Source of the DNA: Mesostigma viride
Lineage: Eukaryota; Streptophyta; Mesostigmatophyceae; Mesostigmatales; Mesostigmataceae
Assembly (NCBI GenBank): GCA_009746045.1
Contig: RPFO01000041.1
Coordinates: forward strand, 246,001 to 310,000
Direction: 5' to 3'
Length of the DNA: 64,000 nucleotides
Position numbers and translations under genes: made by a program. The notes beneath the pieces were generated by a model, which worked only from the letters and a program-made list of their open reading frames with translations, searched no databases and was not told where the DNA came from. This document shows, one piece after another, positions 10,069-21,440 of this stretch. Within the stretch, counting starts at the first letter, position 1. Each line of letters starts with the position of its first letter.

Positions 10069-11199
10069 GTGGGCTTGGGTAGCACTGCTGGACGGCGTGT
10101 TCGAGGATCCCGTTCAATATCTGCCAGGATTGGGGAGGCCAAAGCGCTTTGTGAGCTATGGATTCGGCGTTGGTTACGCCCAGCAGTTGAGAAAGATCCT
10201 CGAGATGGCCGCAGCATTCTTGAGCAACCCTGCAAGAAGACTTTGTACTCGGAGTATGTTAGGGAGAGACAAGATTACAATGCACCTGTGGTTAGTATTT
10301 CGCTTTTCAGGACAATCTTCAAAGCAGTGGCGACAATCATGGAAGTCCATGTTGAGCGTTTTCGCACAAAGGTTATGGGTGAATGTTCCCGCTGTCGAAA
10401 GCTGAAGGATGCCATTTTGTTTTACCGGACCACTGACCGGGCCAGGTGGGAGGCCAGTAAGGAGAAGTTAGCTGATCACACTGATTTCTTTAATGGGGAG
10501 CGGATGGCTTATCTGCAGCGAAGGTTCGAAGGCGCCAAGCATTTTTTTGTTTCCATAGTCATGGATGGTTTGGCAAAGATGAAGACAGCGGTTCCAACGA
10601 GGGGGAGCGCCTCGAAAGAGTGGCTTAGCAGCCGCCAGCTTCATATACCGTACCAGTTAGTCTGCTCTATTTTGCACGGGGTGAGGACGTATTTTTGGGT
10701 CATCATGCCATGGGTAGCTAATTCTGAGGTTTCTGGTAATTCAGGGCGCGTCACGGCAACAGTGCTCACGCATCAGTTGTTGGAAGTGGTTGTTGAGCGT
10801 CCATGGGAGAAGTCCACTGATCCTGAGATTCGTGAGTTTGGCCTTGCCCCTAATAACCTCGTCCTTCAAGTGGATGGGGGTGGGGACAACATGAACAACG
10901 AGTTGTTGGGGTTCCTAGCTGTTCTCATTGTCCGCCGCCTCTTTGCTCGCATCAGGGTGTGCCGGCTTCCACCGGGACACACACACAATGATGCTGACCA
11001 AAGGTTTGGTTGGTTCATCCGGTGGTACAACGGCATCAAGAACCGTGTGTCAGATCTTCCACCGGTGCTGATGCTGACGTTTCAAGACGTGCTGCAGGGG
11101 CTGAAGCGTGCCTTTGCACAGCAGTGTGCAAGGGTGCATAACAATCAGTGCATGGCTGGTTATCGCGAGGTCATGTTTTGCCTGGCATGGTCCCTCTAA
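10069..11199 (+). CDS. Putative DUF7869-like transposase of element A
   Basis: A 376-codon open frame. A C-x2-C pair (GECSRCRKLK) lies at about residues 104-113. Three conserved blocks fit an RNase H-like catalytic core: FFVSIVMDGLAKMKTAVP (about 160-177), NNLVLQVDGGGDNMNNEL (about 262-279) and RLPPGHTHNDADQRFGWF (about 299-316). The last resembles the vGHTHediD motif of DUF7869 proteins, common in repetitive families of protists and invertebrates. The Asp residues in the three blocks could form a DDD/DDE triad (inference). The start is uncertain: the first Met follows the block shared with B, and the N-terminus may lie upstream. The uninterrupted frame suggests recent activity. Confidence 0.7.
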   Translation: MGLGSTAGRRVRGSRSISARIGEAKALCELWIRRWLRPAVEKDPRDGRSILEQPCKKTLYSEYVRERQDYNAPVVSISLFRTIFKAVATIMEVHVERFRTKVMGECSRCRKLKDAILFYRTTDRARWEASKEKLADHTDFFNGERMAYLQRRFEGAKHFFVSIVMDGLAKMKTAVPTRGSASKEWLSSRQLHIPYQLVCSILHGVRTYFWVIMPWVANSEVSGNSGRVTATVLTHQLLEVVVERPWEKSTDPEIREFGLAPNNLVLQVDGGGDNMNNELLGFLAVLIVRRLFARIRVCRLPPGHTHNDADQRFGWFIRWYNGIKNRVSDLPPVLMLTFQDVLQGLKRAFAQQCARVHNNQCMAGYREVMFCLAWSL

Positions 11200-11520
11200 T
11201 GATGACTCTATGTCATAAATGTCCCTCACTATAACGACTCAATGAGAATGTGTTATAATTTTTCATTTTAAGTTAGACATGTATGATGTCAATGAGGCAC
11301 CCATGAATATACTTAGTTGTCTCTTTTATACAGTCACATGATGTGTTCCCACGTACCATGCTGAAATAAATTATGTGCATGCTTAAATATTGTCAAGGCA
11401 AGCAGCAATTAATAAACGCTTAGCTGCAATTTGTGAATGCTTACATGTGTATAGTTAGACAACTACAATGTCAATACAATTCTGCAAAGATGTGTCTTTA
11501 CATGCAATATGAGGCGCCAT
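11200..11520. other. Element A, region 3' of transposase
   Basis: AT-rich, no gene. It contains AATAAA-like signals (CTGAAATAAATT near 11363 and TTAATAAACG near 11408) that could polyadenylate the transposase transcript. Confidence 0.4.
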
Positions 11521-11522
11521 GG

Positions 11523-12277
11523 TGGTGTCACGGTGTCACGGTGTCACGGTGTCACGGTGTCACGGTGTCACGGTGTCACGGTGTCACGGTGTCACGGTGT
11601 CACGTGCGGAGTCACGGTGTCCAGGTCATCTAGGGCAACCTTGTCATTATCAAATAGACATATAATCCCCATTACTTAATCACTAAATGTGCAAAGATGT
11701 GTGTTTACATGCAATATGAGGCGCCATGGTGGTGTCACGGTGTCACGGTGTCACGGTGTCACGGTGTCACGGTGTCACGGTGTCACGGTGTCACGTTGTC
11801 CAGGTCATCTAGGGCAACCTTGTCATCATCAAATAGACATATAATCCCCATTACTTAATCACTAAATGTGCAAAGATGTGTGTTTACATGCAATATGAGG
11901 CGCCATGGTGGTGTCACGGTGTCACGGTGTCACGGTGTCACGGTGTCACGGAGTCACGGTGTCCAGGTCATCTAGGGCAACCTTGTCATTATCAAATAGA
12001 CATATAATCCCCATTACTTAATCACTAAATGTGCAAAGATGTGTGTTTACATGCAATATGAGGCGCCATGGTGGTGTCACCGAGTCACGGTGTCACGGTG
12101 TCACGGTGTCACGGTGTCACGTTGTCCAGGTCATCTAGGGCAACCTTGTCATCATCAAATAGACATATAATCCCCATTACTTAATCACTAAATGTGCAAA
12201 GATGTGTGTTTACATGCAATATGAGGCGCCATGGTGGTGTCACGGTGTCACGGTGTCACGGTGTCACGGTGTCACAG
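11523..12277 (-). repeat. Element A right subterminal 9-bp repeats in a ~175-bp higher-order unit
   Basis: CACGGTGTC is repeated in five clusters (starting near 11525, 11732, 11912, 12073 and 12238), each preceded by ATGCAATATGAGGCGCCATG and followed by CCAGGTCATCTAGGGCAACC (except the last). The number of 9-mers differs between clusters. On the minus strand the motif reads GACACCGTG, the same as at the left end, so the two ends are mirror-related by the 9-mer although the surrounding unit differs. Confidence 0.9.
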
Positions 12278-12396
12278 GTCCTATGAACTTCCCCTTCCTC
12301 AAAGACTTTAGTTGAGATGTTAGATGCATAGAAATGCAACTTTGAAAAATGAAGTACAAATGGCGTGCTCTAGTACAAATCCATATTAGGCTAGGG

Positions 12397-13041
12397 AAAG
12401 GCAAGTTGGCCTGGTATGGCAGCATTTGTGGGCCTGACATGATGGTCCATAGCAGATCCCCTGATGATGTGCTAATTCTGGAGGAGCCTTCCCAGATTAT
12501 TGCACATGTTAACAAGTCTCCTGGTATTACTTTAGCTGGGATTGATTTGTCTTTGCCATTTTCCTTGGATATCTATGTTGATAGCTCCATGGATAGCAGG
12601 CAAGTTTCTAAGGTCAGAGGCAGGTCAGCTGGCTTGTTTGTGCTTCAGCAACATAGGCCTAGTCTTGTGGCCTGGTACAGTCGTCTTCAAAGAAGGGTTG
12701 CTGTGAGTTCAGATGTCTCTGAGTGCAGAGCCATTTGTGAAGGGATTCAGTCCAGTTTGTATATCAGGGAGCTGTTGCCAGCTGTGGCTTCAGTTACTCC
12801 TCATACTCTTCAGCTGGAGACCTTGATACTTTCAGATAACATGGGCATGGTCCAGTTTGTGCACAAGCAGTTGGCCAGAAGCAGAGATCTGGATTATCTC
12901 CTGTTTAAGGAGTTGGCAGGTCTGGTGGATATTCAACATCTTCCAGGTTCTGAGAATCCTGCTGATGCCTTGACCAAGTTGCCTCACAAGTCTGCTGAGC
13001 AATATAAGCTTCTTTACAAGCTGATGAGCTCCTCTGTGTGA
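12397..13041 (+). pseudogene. pol: Copia-type retrotransposon: RNase H domain
   Basis: This continues the pol gene interrupted by element A. Motifs of Copia RNase H are clear: LDIYVDSSM with the first Asp, SECRAICEGIQSS with the Glu, TLILSDNMGMVQ with the next Asp, and ENPADALTKLP near the C-terminus, the typical end of Copia polyproteins. The domain would degrade RNA in RNA-DNA hybrids during reverse transcription. The segment is open from the insertion site to the TGA at 13039-13041; the upstream half is frameshifted near 4785. Sequence before 12397 in the same frame belongs to element A. Confidence 0.85.
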
Positions 13042-13115
13042 GTTGAGCAATTCCAGTTGGAGCTTTGAGTTTGGTGACTGTTGGGTGAGAAAAGCTAACA
13101 TAGAGCTGGGCTCTG

Positions 13116-13440
13116 TTATGCTGCATGAGAGCTGTTATGCTCTGAGGGCAGTAATGCTCTGTGTACATATATGTATAATACTGTATTCTATGTAATGCTC
13201 CGTCATGGAGCATGATGTTGGTTGGGGGTTTGCCCTCAGTTTGAGGTTTGTCTCAACCAAAGGGATTTTATAGGGCAGGGTTCGATTCCCTGGGGCTGCT
13301 TAGGCGGACGCCTAAGCAGCCCCAGGGAATTTCCCGGATTGGCTGGCCCATCAACCTTGCTGGTGAGGTGGCGACAGGTCCCCCTAGTTTTGTCCCAGAC
13401 AGAGGAAGGTAGTTTGTCATGTGCTTAATATATTTTGTGA
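13116..13440 (+). repeat. Candidate 3' LTR of the Copia-type element
   Basis: The sequence after RNase H starts TGTTATGCTGC near 13116, after purine-rich GAGCTGGGCT, and has a TATA-like stretch ATATATGTATAATA near 13167. No second copy is seen upstream of gag, so the LTR assignment rests on position and the TG start only. Confidence 0.3.
13285..13330. repeat. Perfect 21-bp inverted repeat with tRNA T-arm-like left side
   Basis: ATTCCCTGGGGCTGCTTAGG + C (13285-13305) pairs exactly with 13310-13330 around a 4-base loop. Just left, CAGGGTTCGATTCCCTG (13277-13293) has the form of a tRNA T-arm with a GGTTCGATTCC B-box. No acceptor or anticodon arms are found, so it is not called a tRNA. Confidence 0.7.
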
Positions 13441-13479
13441 TGTGCTATTTCTCAGTCCATGGTGGGCGCCAGTTCTAAT

Positions 13480-14400
13480 CAGTGTACAGCCATACGCAAT
13501 ACGCAACCATACGGGGCCCATGGGTATGGTGTATAATACGCCATACGGGGTATAATACGCAAATCATACGGGGACTCTTGAAAATGCTGTTTTTTGCATG
13601 GTTCAGGGGGTTCTTCAACATTCTGACCAATCAGGCATGTTTTTTTTGTGTTCTTGCAACACCACTTGCCTTTGTTTAACACATCATCACATAATATTGC
13701 CGTTGCCGTCGCTGCATGCCTACAAATACAAGCATTGTACATCTGTTGTTATTAATAATGTCTGTAAATAGCACACGGTCAGTCGGCCAACTTGCCAAAA
13801 GTAATAAGACATTGTGCCAGAAACAGACATCTTGCCTACTCGTGGTAGGCCACCATGCAATATTGATCTACATGAAGCAAGAATCCATACGGGCTGCCAA
13901 CAATGTGGCTAGCGTGCAGGATACCATGCATGCCAGCAACCCGACCCAGCTTCCCTAAACCATTAACACATATGGTACGGTGGCTGGCTAGCAGCAGCCT
14001 GCATGGCTAAATAAGGCATTTATGTGCATCGCGAGTCACAACAAATACCCCGCAGCCTGCGACGTAATGCCTCCGGCGGCCTCTTGCACTCGCTCACTCT
14101 TGCCTCCTTCGCGTACGTAGCGCCCATGATATGGCGGGTGCTAGCCTTGCTCGGGTGGTAGAACCCGAGAATTCTGCATCCAAAAGTGTGCACGTCACTT
14201 AGCTTGTAGTTACCTGTCGGCTGCCCTTTCTTGTTGAGAGTCTGTTCTTTCACGATGTGTGTCCAGACAGTCTCGAATACGGCCTGCATCTCGTCGGCCC
14301 AGTCATCATCGTGTTCCATAGACCCACACCATCACCGTCGCTAGCCATGGTGCCTGGATGTCAATTGTGCTACGATTAAATGTTAGGTGCCAGATGCGCG
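13480..14400 (-). mobile_element. Decayed hAT-like element related to 26943-28294
   Basis: The left end CAGTGTACAGCCATACGC resembles the terminal CAGTGACTGGCCATACGC of the better copy. The sequence at 13570-13640 (poly-T, CCAATCAGGCATG) corresponds in reverse to 28140-28190. The minus-strand ORF start and leader (GACATCCAGGCA) also match. The far end is not found; the match fades near 14400. Confidence 0.65.
14020..14319 (-). pseudogene. hAT-like element ORF fragment
   Basis: A 99-codon minus-strand frame. The first ~45 residues (MEHDDDWADEMQ, then FETVWTHIVKEQTLNKKGQP) match the ORF of the 26943-28294 element (MEHDDDVRPDEE, then SETVWTYISKERILKNGQQ). After about residue 45 the similarity stops, pointing to a frameshift or rearrangement. 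There is no catalytic domain. The short VW..I.K...NKKGQPTGNYKLSD segment could derive from a BED-finger-like N-terminus, but the zinc ligands are not visible. Confidence 0.5.
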
Positions 14401-14569
14401 CCCTTGTTGGCAGACAACATAACTTCGTCACCTAATTTCCTCGTCCTTCGTCTCCTAGACCCTAGTCCGACACGCAGCAATCTGCAGCAATGCACGAAGC
14501 CGGGAATTGTGACGTGGCAGTTTGGGGGAATTAGCAAGTGGCACCGGGGGGCGGAGGAAGGGGAGTGAG

Positions 14570-15400
14570 AAATCGGCGCGCCGGGAACTACCCCGAGTGA
14601 GACAACGACGCGCTGGGAACTAATATCTGTCTCACTAGAGTGAGACAACGACGCGCTGGGAACTAATATCTGTCTCACTTGAGTGAGACAACGACGCGCT
14701 GGAAACTACCCGTTGTCTCACTCAAGTGAGACAACGACGCGCTGGGAACTAATATCTGTCTCACTTGAGTGAGACAACGACGCGCTGGAAACTACCCGTT
14801 GTCTCACTCAAGTGAGACAACGACGCGCTGGGAACTAATATCTGTCTCACTTGAGTGAGACAACGACGCGCTGGAAACTACCCGTTGTCTCACTCAAGTG
14901 AGACAACGACGCGCTGGGAACTAATATCTGTCTCACTAGAGTGAGACAACGACGCGCTGGGAACTAATATCTGTCTCACTTGAGTGAGACAACGAAGCGC
15001 TGGGAACTACCCGTTGTCTCTCTACCTTGACACAACGGCTAGCTGGGAACTACCCGTTTTCTCACTTGAACACGCTACGCTGAGACAACGGCGCGCTGGG
15101 AACTAATATCTGTCTCACTTGAGTGAGACAACGACGCGCTGGAAACTACCCGTTGTCTCACTCAAGTGAGACAACGACGCGCTGGGAACTAATATCTGTC
15201 TCACTAGAGTGAGACAACGACGCGCTGGGAACTAATATCTGTCTCACTTGAGTGAGACAACGAAGCGCTGGGAACTACCCGTTGTCTCTCTACCTTGACA
15301 CAACGGCTAGCTGGGAACTACCCGTTTTCTCACTTGAACACGCTACGCTGAGACAACGGCGCGCTGGGAACTAATATCTGTCTCACCCGAGTGAGACAAT
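14570..15400. repeat. Array of ~43-bp foldback units, left copy
   Basis: Units of about 39 bp start GTGAGACAACGACGCGCTGG and end TGTCTCAC, so each has 8-bp inverted ends. They are separated by 4-bp spacers (TTGA, TAGA, TCAA). Two unit types alternate: one with GGGAACTAATATCTGTCTCA, the other with GAAACTACCCGTTGTCTCAC. A ~240-bp larger period, including CTCTCTACCTTGACACAACG, is repeated near 15020 and 15286. An inverted array lies at 20718-21050. Confidence 0.85.
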
Positions 15401-16098
15401 GATGCGCGGAGCAAGCGACGCTTGGCAGTTGGCAGCGCAGAAAAATACCGGGAAATGGGAGAAAAGAGCCGGTGGTTAATAAAAATACCCATTTACCCGG
15501 AAAAAAAGAGCCGGTGTGACTTGATCAACGAAAAACAAGCGACGTCTCGGCCATGGCGTTCGGTAGAGCCGGCTCTTTTTTGGGTTCCGTTGACCCAGCG
15601 TGAGCTCTTTGCGATCCCACAAGGTGTGGCGGAGGCATACGGCAGCGTGACCCACTCAGCGGGAGCCTCCTCCGCCTACCTGCCCACCTTTCCTCAGTGC
15701 GCCTGGGGCTGGCAGGTTGGGTCCTGAAGGGAGTGCTGGAGGGCTGTGGCCTGGTGTTGCGTCCACGCTGCACGGCTTGCCAATTGTTCCGGGTGCCTTG
15801 CCAAGCGGCGGCAATGCCGCCAATCCCAGCGCCCCGAGCAATGCCAACGTTGTTGCGGGCTTGGGCCAGCCGCTTGGTCCAGTAGGTGTAACGCGGTCAA
15901 CTTTCTATCGGCACAGGAGGGTGAGGGAGGCCAAGTAAAGCGGACCCACTAAGTGTAGATTGGCATGCAGGGTTCGAGGCTGGGCCTACTCTAACGCACC
16001 TGCCAGAGATTCGCTGTAATGTTCACAAACATGGTCTGTCATGTAATGTATTGTATTTTTCTATTTTGCAGGCCGGTTTTTCATTTCTATCAATGACC
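15401..16098. other. Unassigned region with short GC-rich frames
   Basis: A 101-codon plus-strand frame (15422-15727) and several overlapping short frames have no recognised domain. A B-box-like GGTTCGAGGCTGG occurs near 15971 without a matching A-box. No gene is called. Confidence 0.35.
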
Positions 16099-17021
<923 letters not shown>

Positions 17022-17100
17022 CTTGCGTGTCATGCGCATAAGCATGCCACGTAGTACTACGCTAATCTCATTAGAAAAATAATTACACAAAAGTGTAAAC
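17022..17100. repeat. Dispersed sequence also at 54650-54722
   Basis: ACTTGCGTGTCATGCGCATA, then AGCATGCCACGTAGTACT and GCTAATCTCATTAGAAAA, are closely matched by 54652-54720. No coding content. Confidence 0.5.
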
Positions 17101-17336
17101 AAACGGACAAATATCGTGTGCATCATGCCCCAACCATTAATTGTCACTAGATGGGGATATAATCCTCATACATGTGAGCTGTCCTAGCTCTACTGTAATG
17201 GCAAACGAGGCGTTAGTGCAGCGGCAATCCTCAGGGGCAATAACCTCCACCTGCGGACTTCTACCCTGGCTAGCAACGGGCCGCGGAGCCCGTGGGGAGA
17301 AAACATGAGCGAAGCCCTCAGGAAGGTGCTGACATA

Positions 17337-17420
17337 AAGGAGACAACCAGCGCAGGCCTGAAATCGTAAGAATCCGGACCATGGTAGCTCGAGCCTGCCC
17401 TTATCTTGTCCGCGTTTTCT
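17337..17420 (+). repeat. Dispersed repeat F, copy 1
   Basis: AAGGAGACAACCAGCGCAGG, GAATCCGGACCATGGTAGCT and CGAGCCTGCCCTTATCTTGT are shared with 21640-21808 (inverted) and with the sequence flanking the retroposon at 37664-38940. The element type is unknown. Confidence 0.7.
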
Positions 17421-18555
17421 TGACATGTATATCTATTGATTGCCTCACTTGTCTAGATGTGTGCATGATTAGTTATAATAAGCATGTGACTGCGTTGCAC
17501 GTGGGTACCAATACTATGATGGTTCCTTTCATAATCAAACACAAGGAGGATGGAGGCCGCTCTCGACTAGCTAGCTTGCATGGCGTCCACTCGCAGGGAA
17601 TTCAGTGCTCCGTGGTCCCACAATGGGGACATGTAACGACTAAAAATGTTGTGTTTGCAACAGCCTCAGTATCAACATTAGCGTGAAAAGATCTTTATAC
17701 CTGGGTTGGAGTCGCGACAGATAACTTCACGTCCAGAGAAGCAATGAAGATGGATCTTCAACAGTTAAGGGAATGAGTCCCCACCCTTGTTAGACACAAC
17801 AGACAAGTTATATCCAAGTCGACTATCTGTTGAAGTTATAGTTGACTTTTGGCAAGGGTTGTTTGATTGATGAAACAAGGAAACCCTTGAATTACACCAT
17901 AGCTTTAGCTCTCACGTACGCACGCATGCACGGCCGCCCCAAACAGGATAAAAGTCATCGTGCACGCAGCATCCGTCCAACCCTAACCCGGAAGGACCAA
18001 TCAAAAGTGAGGATCACTCAAGATAAGATCTTAGCCTCCGAATCCTCCACACAACACAAAGCCAGCACATACGAAATCTCAATGACCTGGAACCAAATCC
18101 ACCAGGTACAACGGTACTGCAGAGAATCTATGACTGACTAACAACACCATGCAAAGTACCCTACGTGGATCAGGCCACGACCAATGAGGGTAGAACAATA
18201 GATTCGACAGATCTCAGCAGGCCCAATATCTATCAGACGTCGAAGCCTCCTAACTTCTCAAATAATTGTCCTAAAGAACTCATAATAAGATTCAACAGTA
18301 GGAAAACTTTGGATGTAACATTTGGTTGTTACAGGACACAAGACTAGTTAATGACAGAATTGGGCGCAAGCTGCAAATGTCACGTGGTGATGTTTCCTTT
18401 TATTTATTAATGATATGCGCGCAATTGTAGCTGGTTGTCTCTTTGATATAGTCATGAACATCAATGAGACAACTGGTCAGCGCAGGCCCATTGTGGTTCC
18501 GATGCATTTTTTCAATCAAGCATGTGCCTCAAAGCACTGAGCATGCTCAAATTGT
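17421..18555. other. Region without recognised genes
   Basis: Short frames only. GTTGTCTCTTTGATATAG near 18433 resembles TTGTCTCTTTTATACAG near 11318 in element A, but the match is short. Confidence 0.35.
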
Positions 18556-18559
18556 GGTC

Positions 18560-18860
18560 ATAACTGATTAGTCACGCAGTCCCGTTGGGGAGCTGAGCTG
18601 CGTTAATTTAACCCTTAGGATGATGGAGGAGGCGGCCTGGGCTTGCTAATCTACCGGCCGCAAGCATGGCATCCGGTTGATCTAGTGTAGGCCAACAACA
18701 AGCCTCCCCCATGCAGTAGGAAAGATGCGCATCACCTGCTGCATGGATGCGAACTGCCCTGCCCCCTAAACGAGTACCCGTTAGAACCATAGGCATCTTC
18801 AAGGGTGCTCCCCAACGGGACTGCATGTACAATTAATTATTAATGAAATTAAATTAATTT
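18560..18860 (+). mobile_element. Short retroposon-like unit with shared 3' hairpin
   Basis: The 3' part GTGCTCCCCAACGGGACTGC (18807-18826) followed by ATGTACAATTAATTATTAAT repeats, in shortened form, the hairpin and TTAA-type tail of the ORF1-only retroposons. A related CCCGTTGGGGAGCTGAGCTG lies at 18579, and another CCCGTTGGGGCGTCACGGAG at 18993. It is likely a SINE-like passenger using the same 3' end (inference). Confidence 0.4.
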
Positions 18861-19073
18861 AGGCTGGCGCATTGTATTGTGTCTCCACACTCAGACACTG
18901 GCAACAATAAATGCAACTCCAATCTCCAACTATCTTTGCAACTATCACTTATCAAGGAGACAACAATTATCACATATATTAATAAAATTAATCCCGTTGG
19001 GGCGTCACGGAGTATTAACCCTGATGGATGGATCGTCACGTGAGCATAAGTCCGTGTGGATGCGTCACGTGAG

Positions 19074-19261
19074 ATGGAGGGAGGGAGGGAGGGAGGGAGG
19101 GAGGGAGGGAGGGAGGGAGGGAGGGAGGGAGGGAGGGAGGGAGGGAGGGAGGGAGGAGGGAGGGAGGGAGGGAGGGAGGGAGGGAGGGAGGGAGGGAGGG
19201 AGGGAGGGAGGGAGGGAGGGAGGGAGGGAGGGAGGGAGGGAGGGAGGGAGGGAGGGAGGGA
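19074..19261. repeat. (GGGA)n microsatellite
   Basis: About 46 GGGA units with one 3-base interruption near 19157. Long frames across it are artefacts. Confidence 0.95.
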
Positions 19262-20717
19262 TGCGGGCAAGCAGTCCTACCGGTTCTATGCTATCTATCT
19301 AGAGACTATATTAACTAATCCTAAGGCAGGCCAGATAACTCTATAACTAACTGGATCATGCACATCAACTGAGGAGGGCAAAGTACACTCCCTTCTCTCA
19401 TTGCCTAAAAGGCAGGCCACGGGTTCAAGGCAGGCCACATGTGCTCACTAGGGGAGTCTAGCAAGTGCTGTGGGTGCAATAAAGCCTTGAAGCAGCAGAT
19501 GCACAGTAGAGCTTCCCTGTGGTCGAAAGGCCAGCCACAGATAGGCATGGAACTCATTTAGGAGGCGCTGGTTTGGGAGAGTATAAAGGTCTCTCCCGGA
19601 GCCTGAGGGTTCTTCCCTCCCCACAATGCTAGCGATCGTTAGCGTGGACCCATTCTGCATTGGCGGTGTTCACCATCTCCTGAAGAAAAGAATTGACACA
19701 TGTTGTCTCATTCATATGTGTAATTAGGGGGAAGCATGGTAACTTACAACAAGAAACTTCCAACATGCCGTTGAATAATAAGTAGTGCAGATTGCACATA
19801 CCAAAACACCGCTGACATGACAAACATTATACTGCCATAATATTTACCAGTCTTGAAGTGGTTGCGGTGCTTGAGCTTGTCAAACAACCTAGATCATTTA
19901 GTGCCATTGGCATACGCTGGTGAGAGCATTGACCTCAGTCTAGAACAAGATACACGAGAGGCATGTGTGTAGTGGTAAGTAGTGGAAGTTGAACGTGGGG
20001 CCGCAAAGAGGTGCATAGGAGTAACCGTGGACACAAGAGTCATGCTACCTTGACTGAGTAGATTAAAGATGCAGCTAGGTAGGCACAACCGACCCTAGTA
20101 CCGACAAAACCACCGTCATGAGGGTTAAAATCAGGAATGAAGCTCCCCACGGCAGCAGAGGGTTACCGCAAGCTACAACCTTAACGGTTGACATAGCGCT
20201 CTTCAATGAAAGCAGTAATGCAAGTCTATTTCGCACTTACCTGTCATGGCTGCCGTTCCATGAAGTTACCCATTTTATTGCCTTAGGAGCTACGTCTTGC
20301 AAACAAGTCAGTAACGATGATGTTGTGCCAGCATGGCTACTGCCATGCTACTGCAGCAGATTCTAATTGACATCGCTACATCTGACGCGAAGTACTTTAA
20401 GAGATATGCAAAGAACCATGCACGTGAATTTTGCGGCGCCGGTACTGAATCAGATACCTCAATGCATGTCACTGTCTTCCATTCAAACCGGCCTCGATGG
20501 TAGGCTTCTAACGATACACCTATCGACATTGTACAAAGCACCCTGAAAGCACACCGCACTGTCCCTCTTTCTGCGCCGAAATCGAAGTTCGCTTTCTTTT
20601 CAGACTCTAGGCATGTAGTTGCCACCGGCATGCAATGGCACCGCTCACGGCGATTATTTGAAGATGAATCGCCTTTGTTTTCCCATTTTCCCTGGGCGTC
20701 AGAATTAGCAGCCCGCC
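19262..20717. other. Region without recognised genes
   Basis: Only short frames with no recognised domain. Confidence 0.35.
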
Positions 20718-21050
20718 GTTGTCTCCCTCGAGTGAGACAACGGGTAGTTCCCAGCGCTTCGTTGTCTGACTCTAGTGAGACAGATATTAGTTCCCAGCGC
20801 GTCGTTGTCTCCCTCGAGTGAGACAGATATTAGTTCCCAGCTAGCCGTTGTCTCACTCAAGTGAGACAGATAGTAGTTCCCAGCGCGCCGTTGTCTCACT
20901 CGGTGAGACAGATAGTAGTTCCCAGCGCGCCGTTGTCTCACTCGGTGAGACAGATATTAGTTCCCAGCTAGCCGTTGTCTCACTCGGTGAGACAGATATA
21001 AGTTCCCAGCGCGCCGTTGTCTCACGGTAGTGAGACAACGGGTAGTTGCC
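20718..21050. repeat. Array of foldback units, right (inverted) copy
   Basis: The unit TAGTTCCCAGCGCGCCGTTG, TCTCACTCGGTGAGACAGAT is the reverse complement of the array at 14570-15400. Spacers between GTCTCAC and GTGAGAC are TCGA, TCAA, TCG and GGTA. Confidence 0.85.
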
Positions 21051-21079
21051 AGAGCCACAGGACTGCCACACCACACCGA

Positions 21080-21440
21080 CTTTCCATTTGTAGCCTGGTC
21101 GGTAGCCGGGCAACAGCAGGCTATAGCCTGGTCGGTAGCCTGGCTATAGCGCATACCGGTAGCCTCTCTGTAGCATAGATGATCGACCTGGACTTGGACA
21201 TTGGCGCTATACAGAAAATGGCTGGGCTACGACCTGGCTATAGCCACGGCCTAGCGTTGGCTAGGGAAAATGGCTTGGGCTACAAAAGGGACCTGAGCAT
21301 TGTACCCGTTCGTAGCCCAATCATGGCTCAGCACCGTATTTTAACCAGGGAAAGGCCGAGGCCGCAGCCTGCTCGTAGCCCAAGCTATTTTCCATAGCCA
21401 ACGCTAGGCCGTGGCTACAGCCAGGTCGTAGCCAGGTCGC
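21080..21440. repeat. TAGCC-rich palindrome
   Basis: ACCTGGCTATAGCCACGGCC, TAGCGTTGGCTAGGGAAAAT, GGCTTGGGCTAC (21231-21282) form an imperfect inverted repeat with 21375-21427, about 52 bp per arm and a 92-bp loop. Before it, AGCCTGGTCGGTAGCC is repeated at 21091 and 21125. It resembles a foldback element. Confidence 0.65.

Larger units (their letters stand above)
4810..12396 (+). mobile_element. Element A: TIR DNA transposon with DUF7869-like transposase
   Basis: The left end starts CCCTAGCCTAATATGGATTT (4810) and the right end is its reverse complement (12365-12396). The inverted repeats are 32 bp with one mismatch. AAA flanks both sides (4807-4809 and 12397-12399), a 3-bp target duplication. 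The element sits inside a Copia pol gene. In order it holds: left 9-bp minisatellites, a minus-strand small acidic ORF, hypothetical ORFs, ~163-bp tandem repeats, a transposase-like ORF, and right 9-bp minisatellites. CCCTA ends and 3-bp duplications recall CACTA/EnSpm elements, but the transposase does not look like a standard CACTA protein. Confidence 0.9.

Noticed and set aside
11523-12277. CRISPR-like or telomeric array from the regularly spaced clusters
   Set aside because: The larger repeat is nearly identical between clusters and the variable part is a pure 9-mer, so it is a higher-order minisatellite.
4810-12396. Standard CACTA/EnSpm element
   Set aside because: Ends and 3-bp duplication are similar, but the ends are CCCTA, and the only long ORF has DUF7869-like rather than typical TNP2-like motifs.
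13277-13293. tRNA gene
   Set aside because: Only a T-arm-like segment is present; no matching acceptor, D or anticodon arms.
14570-15400. CRISPR array
   Set aside because: Units are palindromic with only 4-bp spacers and two alternating types, there are no cas genes, and the window is eukaryotic.
15960-15990. SINE or tRNA B-box at GGTTCGAGGCT
   Set aside because: No A-box at suitable distance and no cloverleaf.
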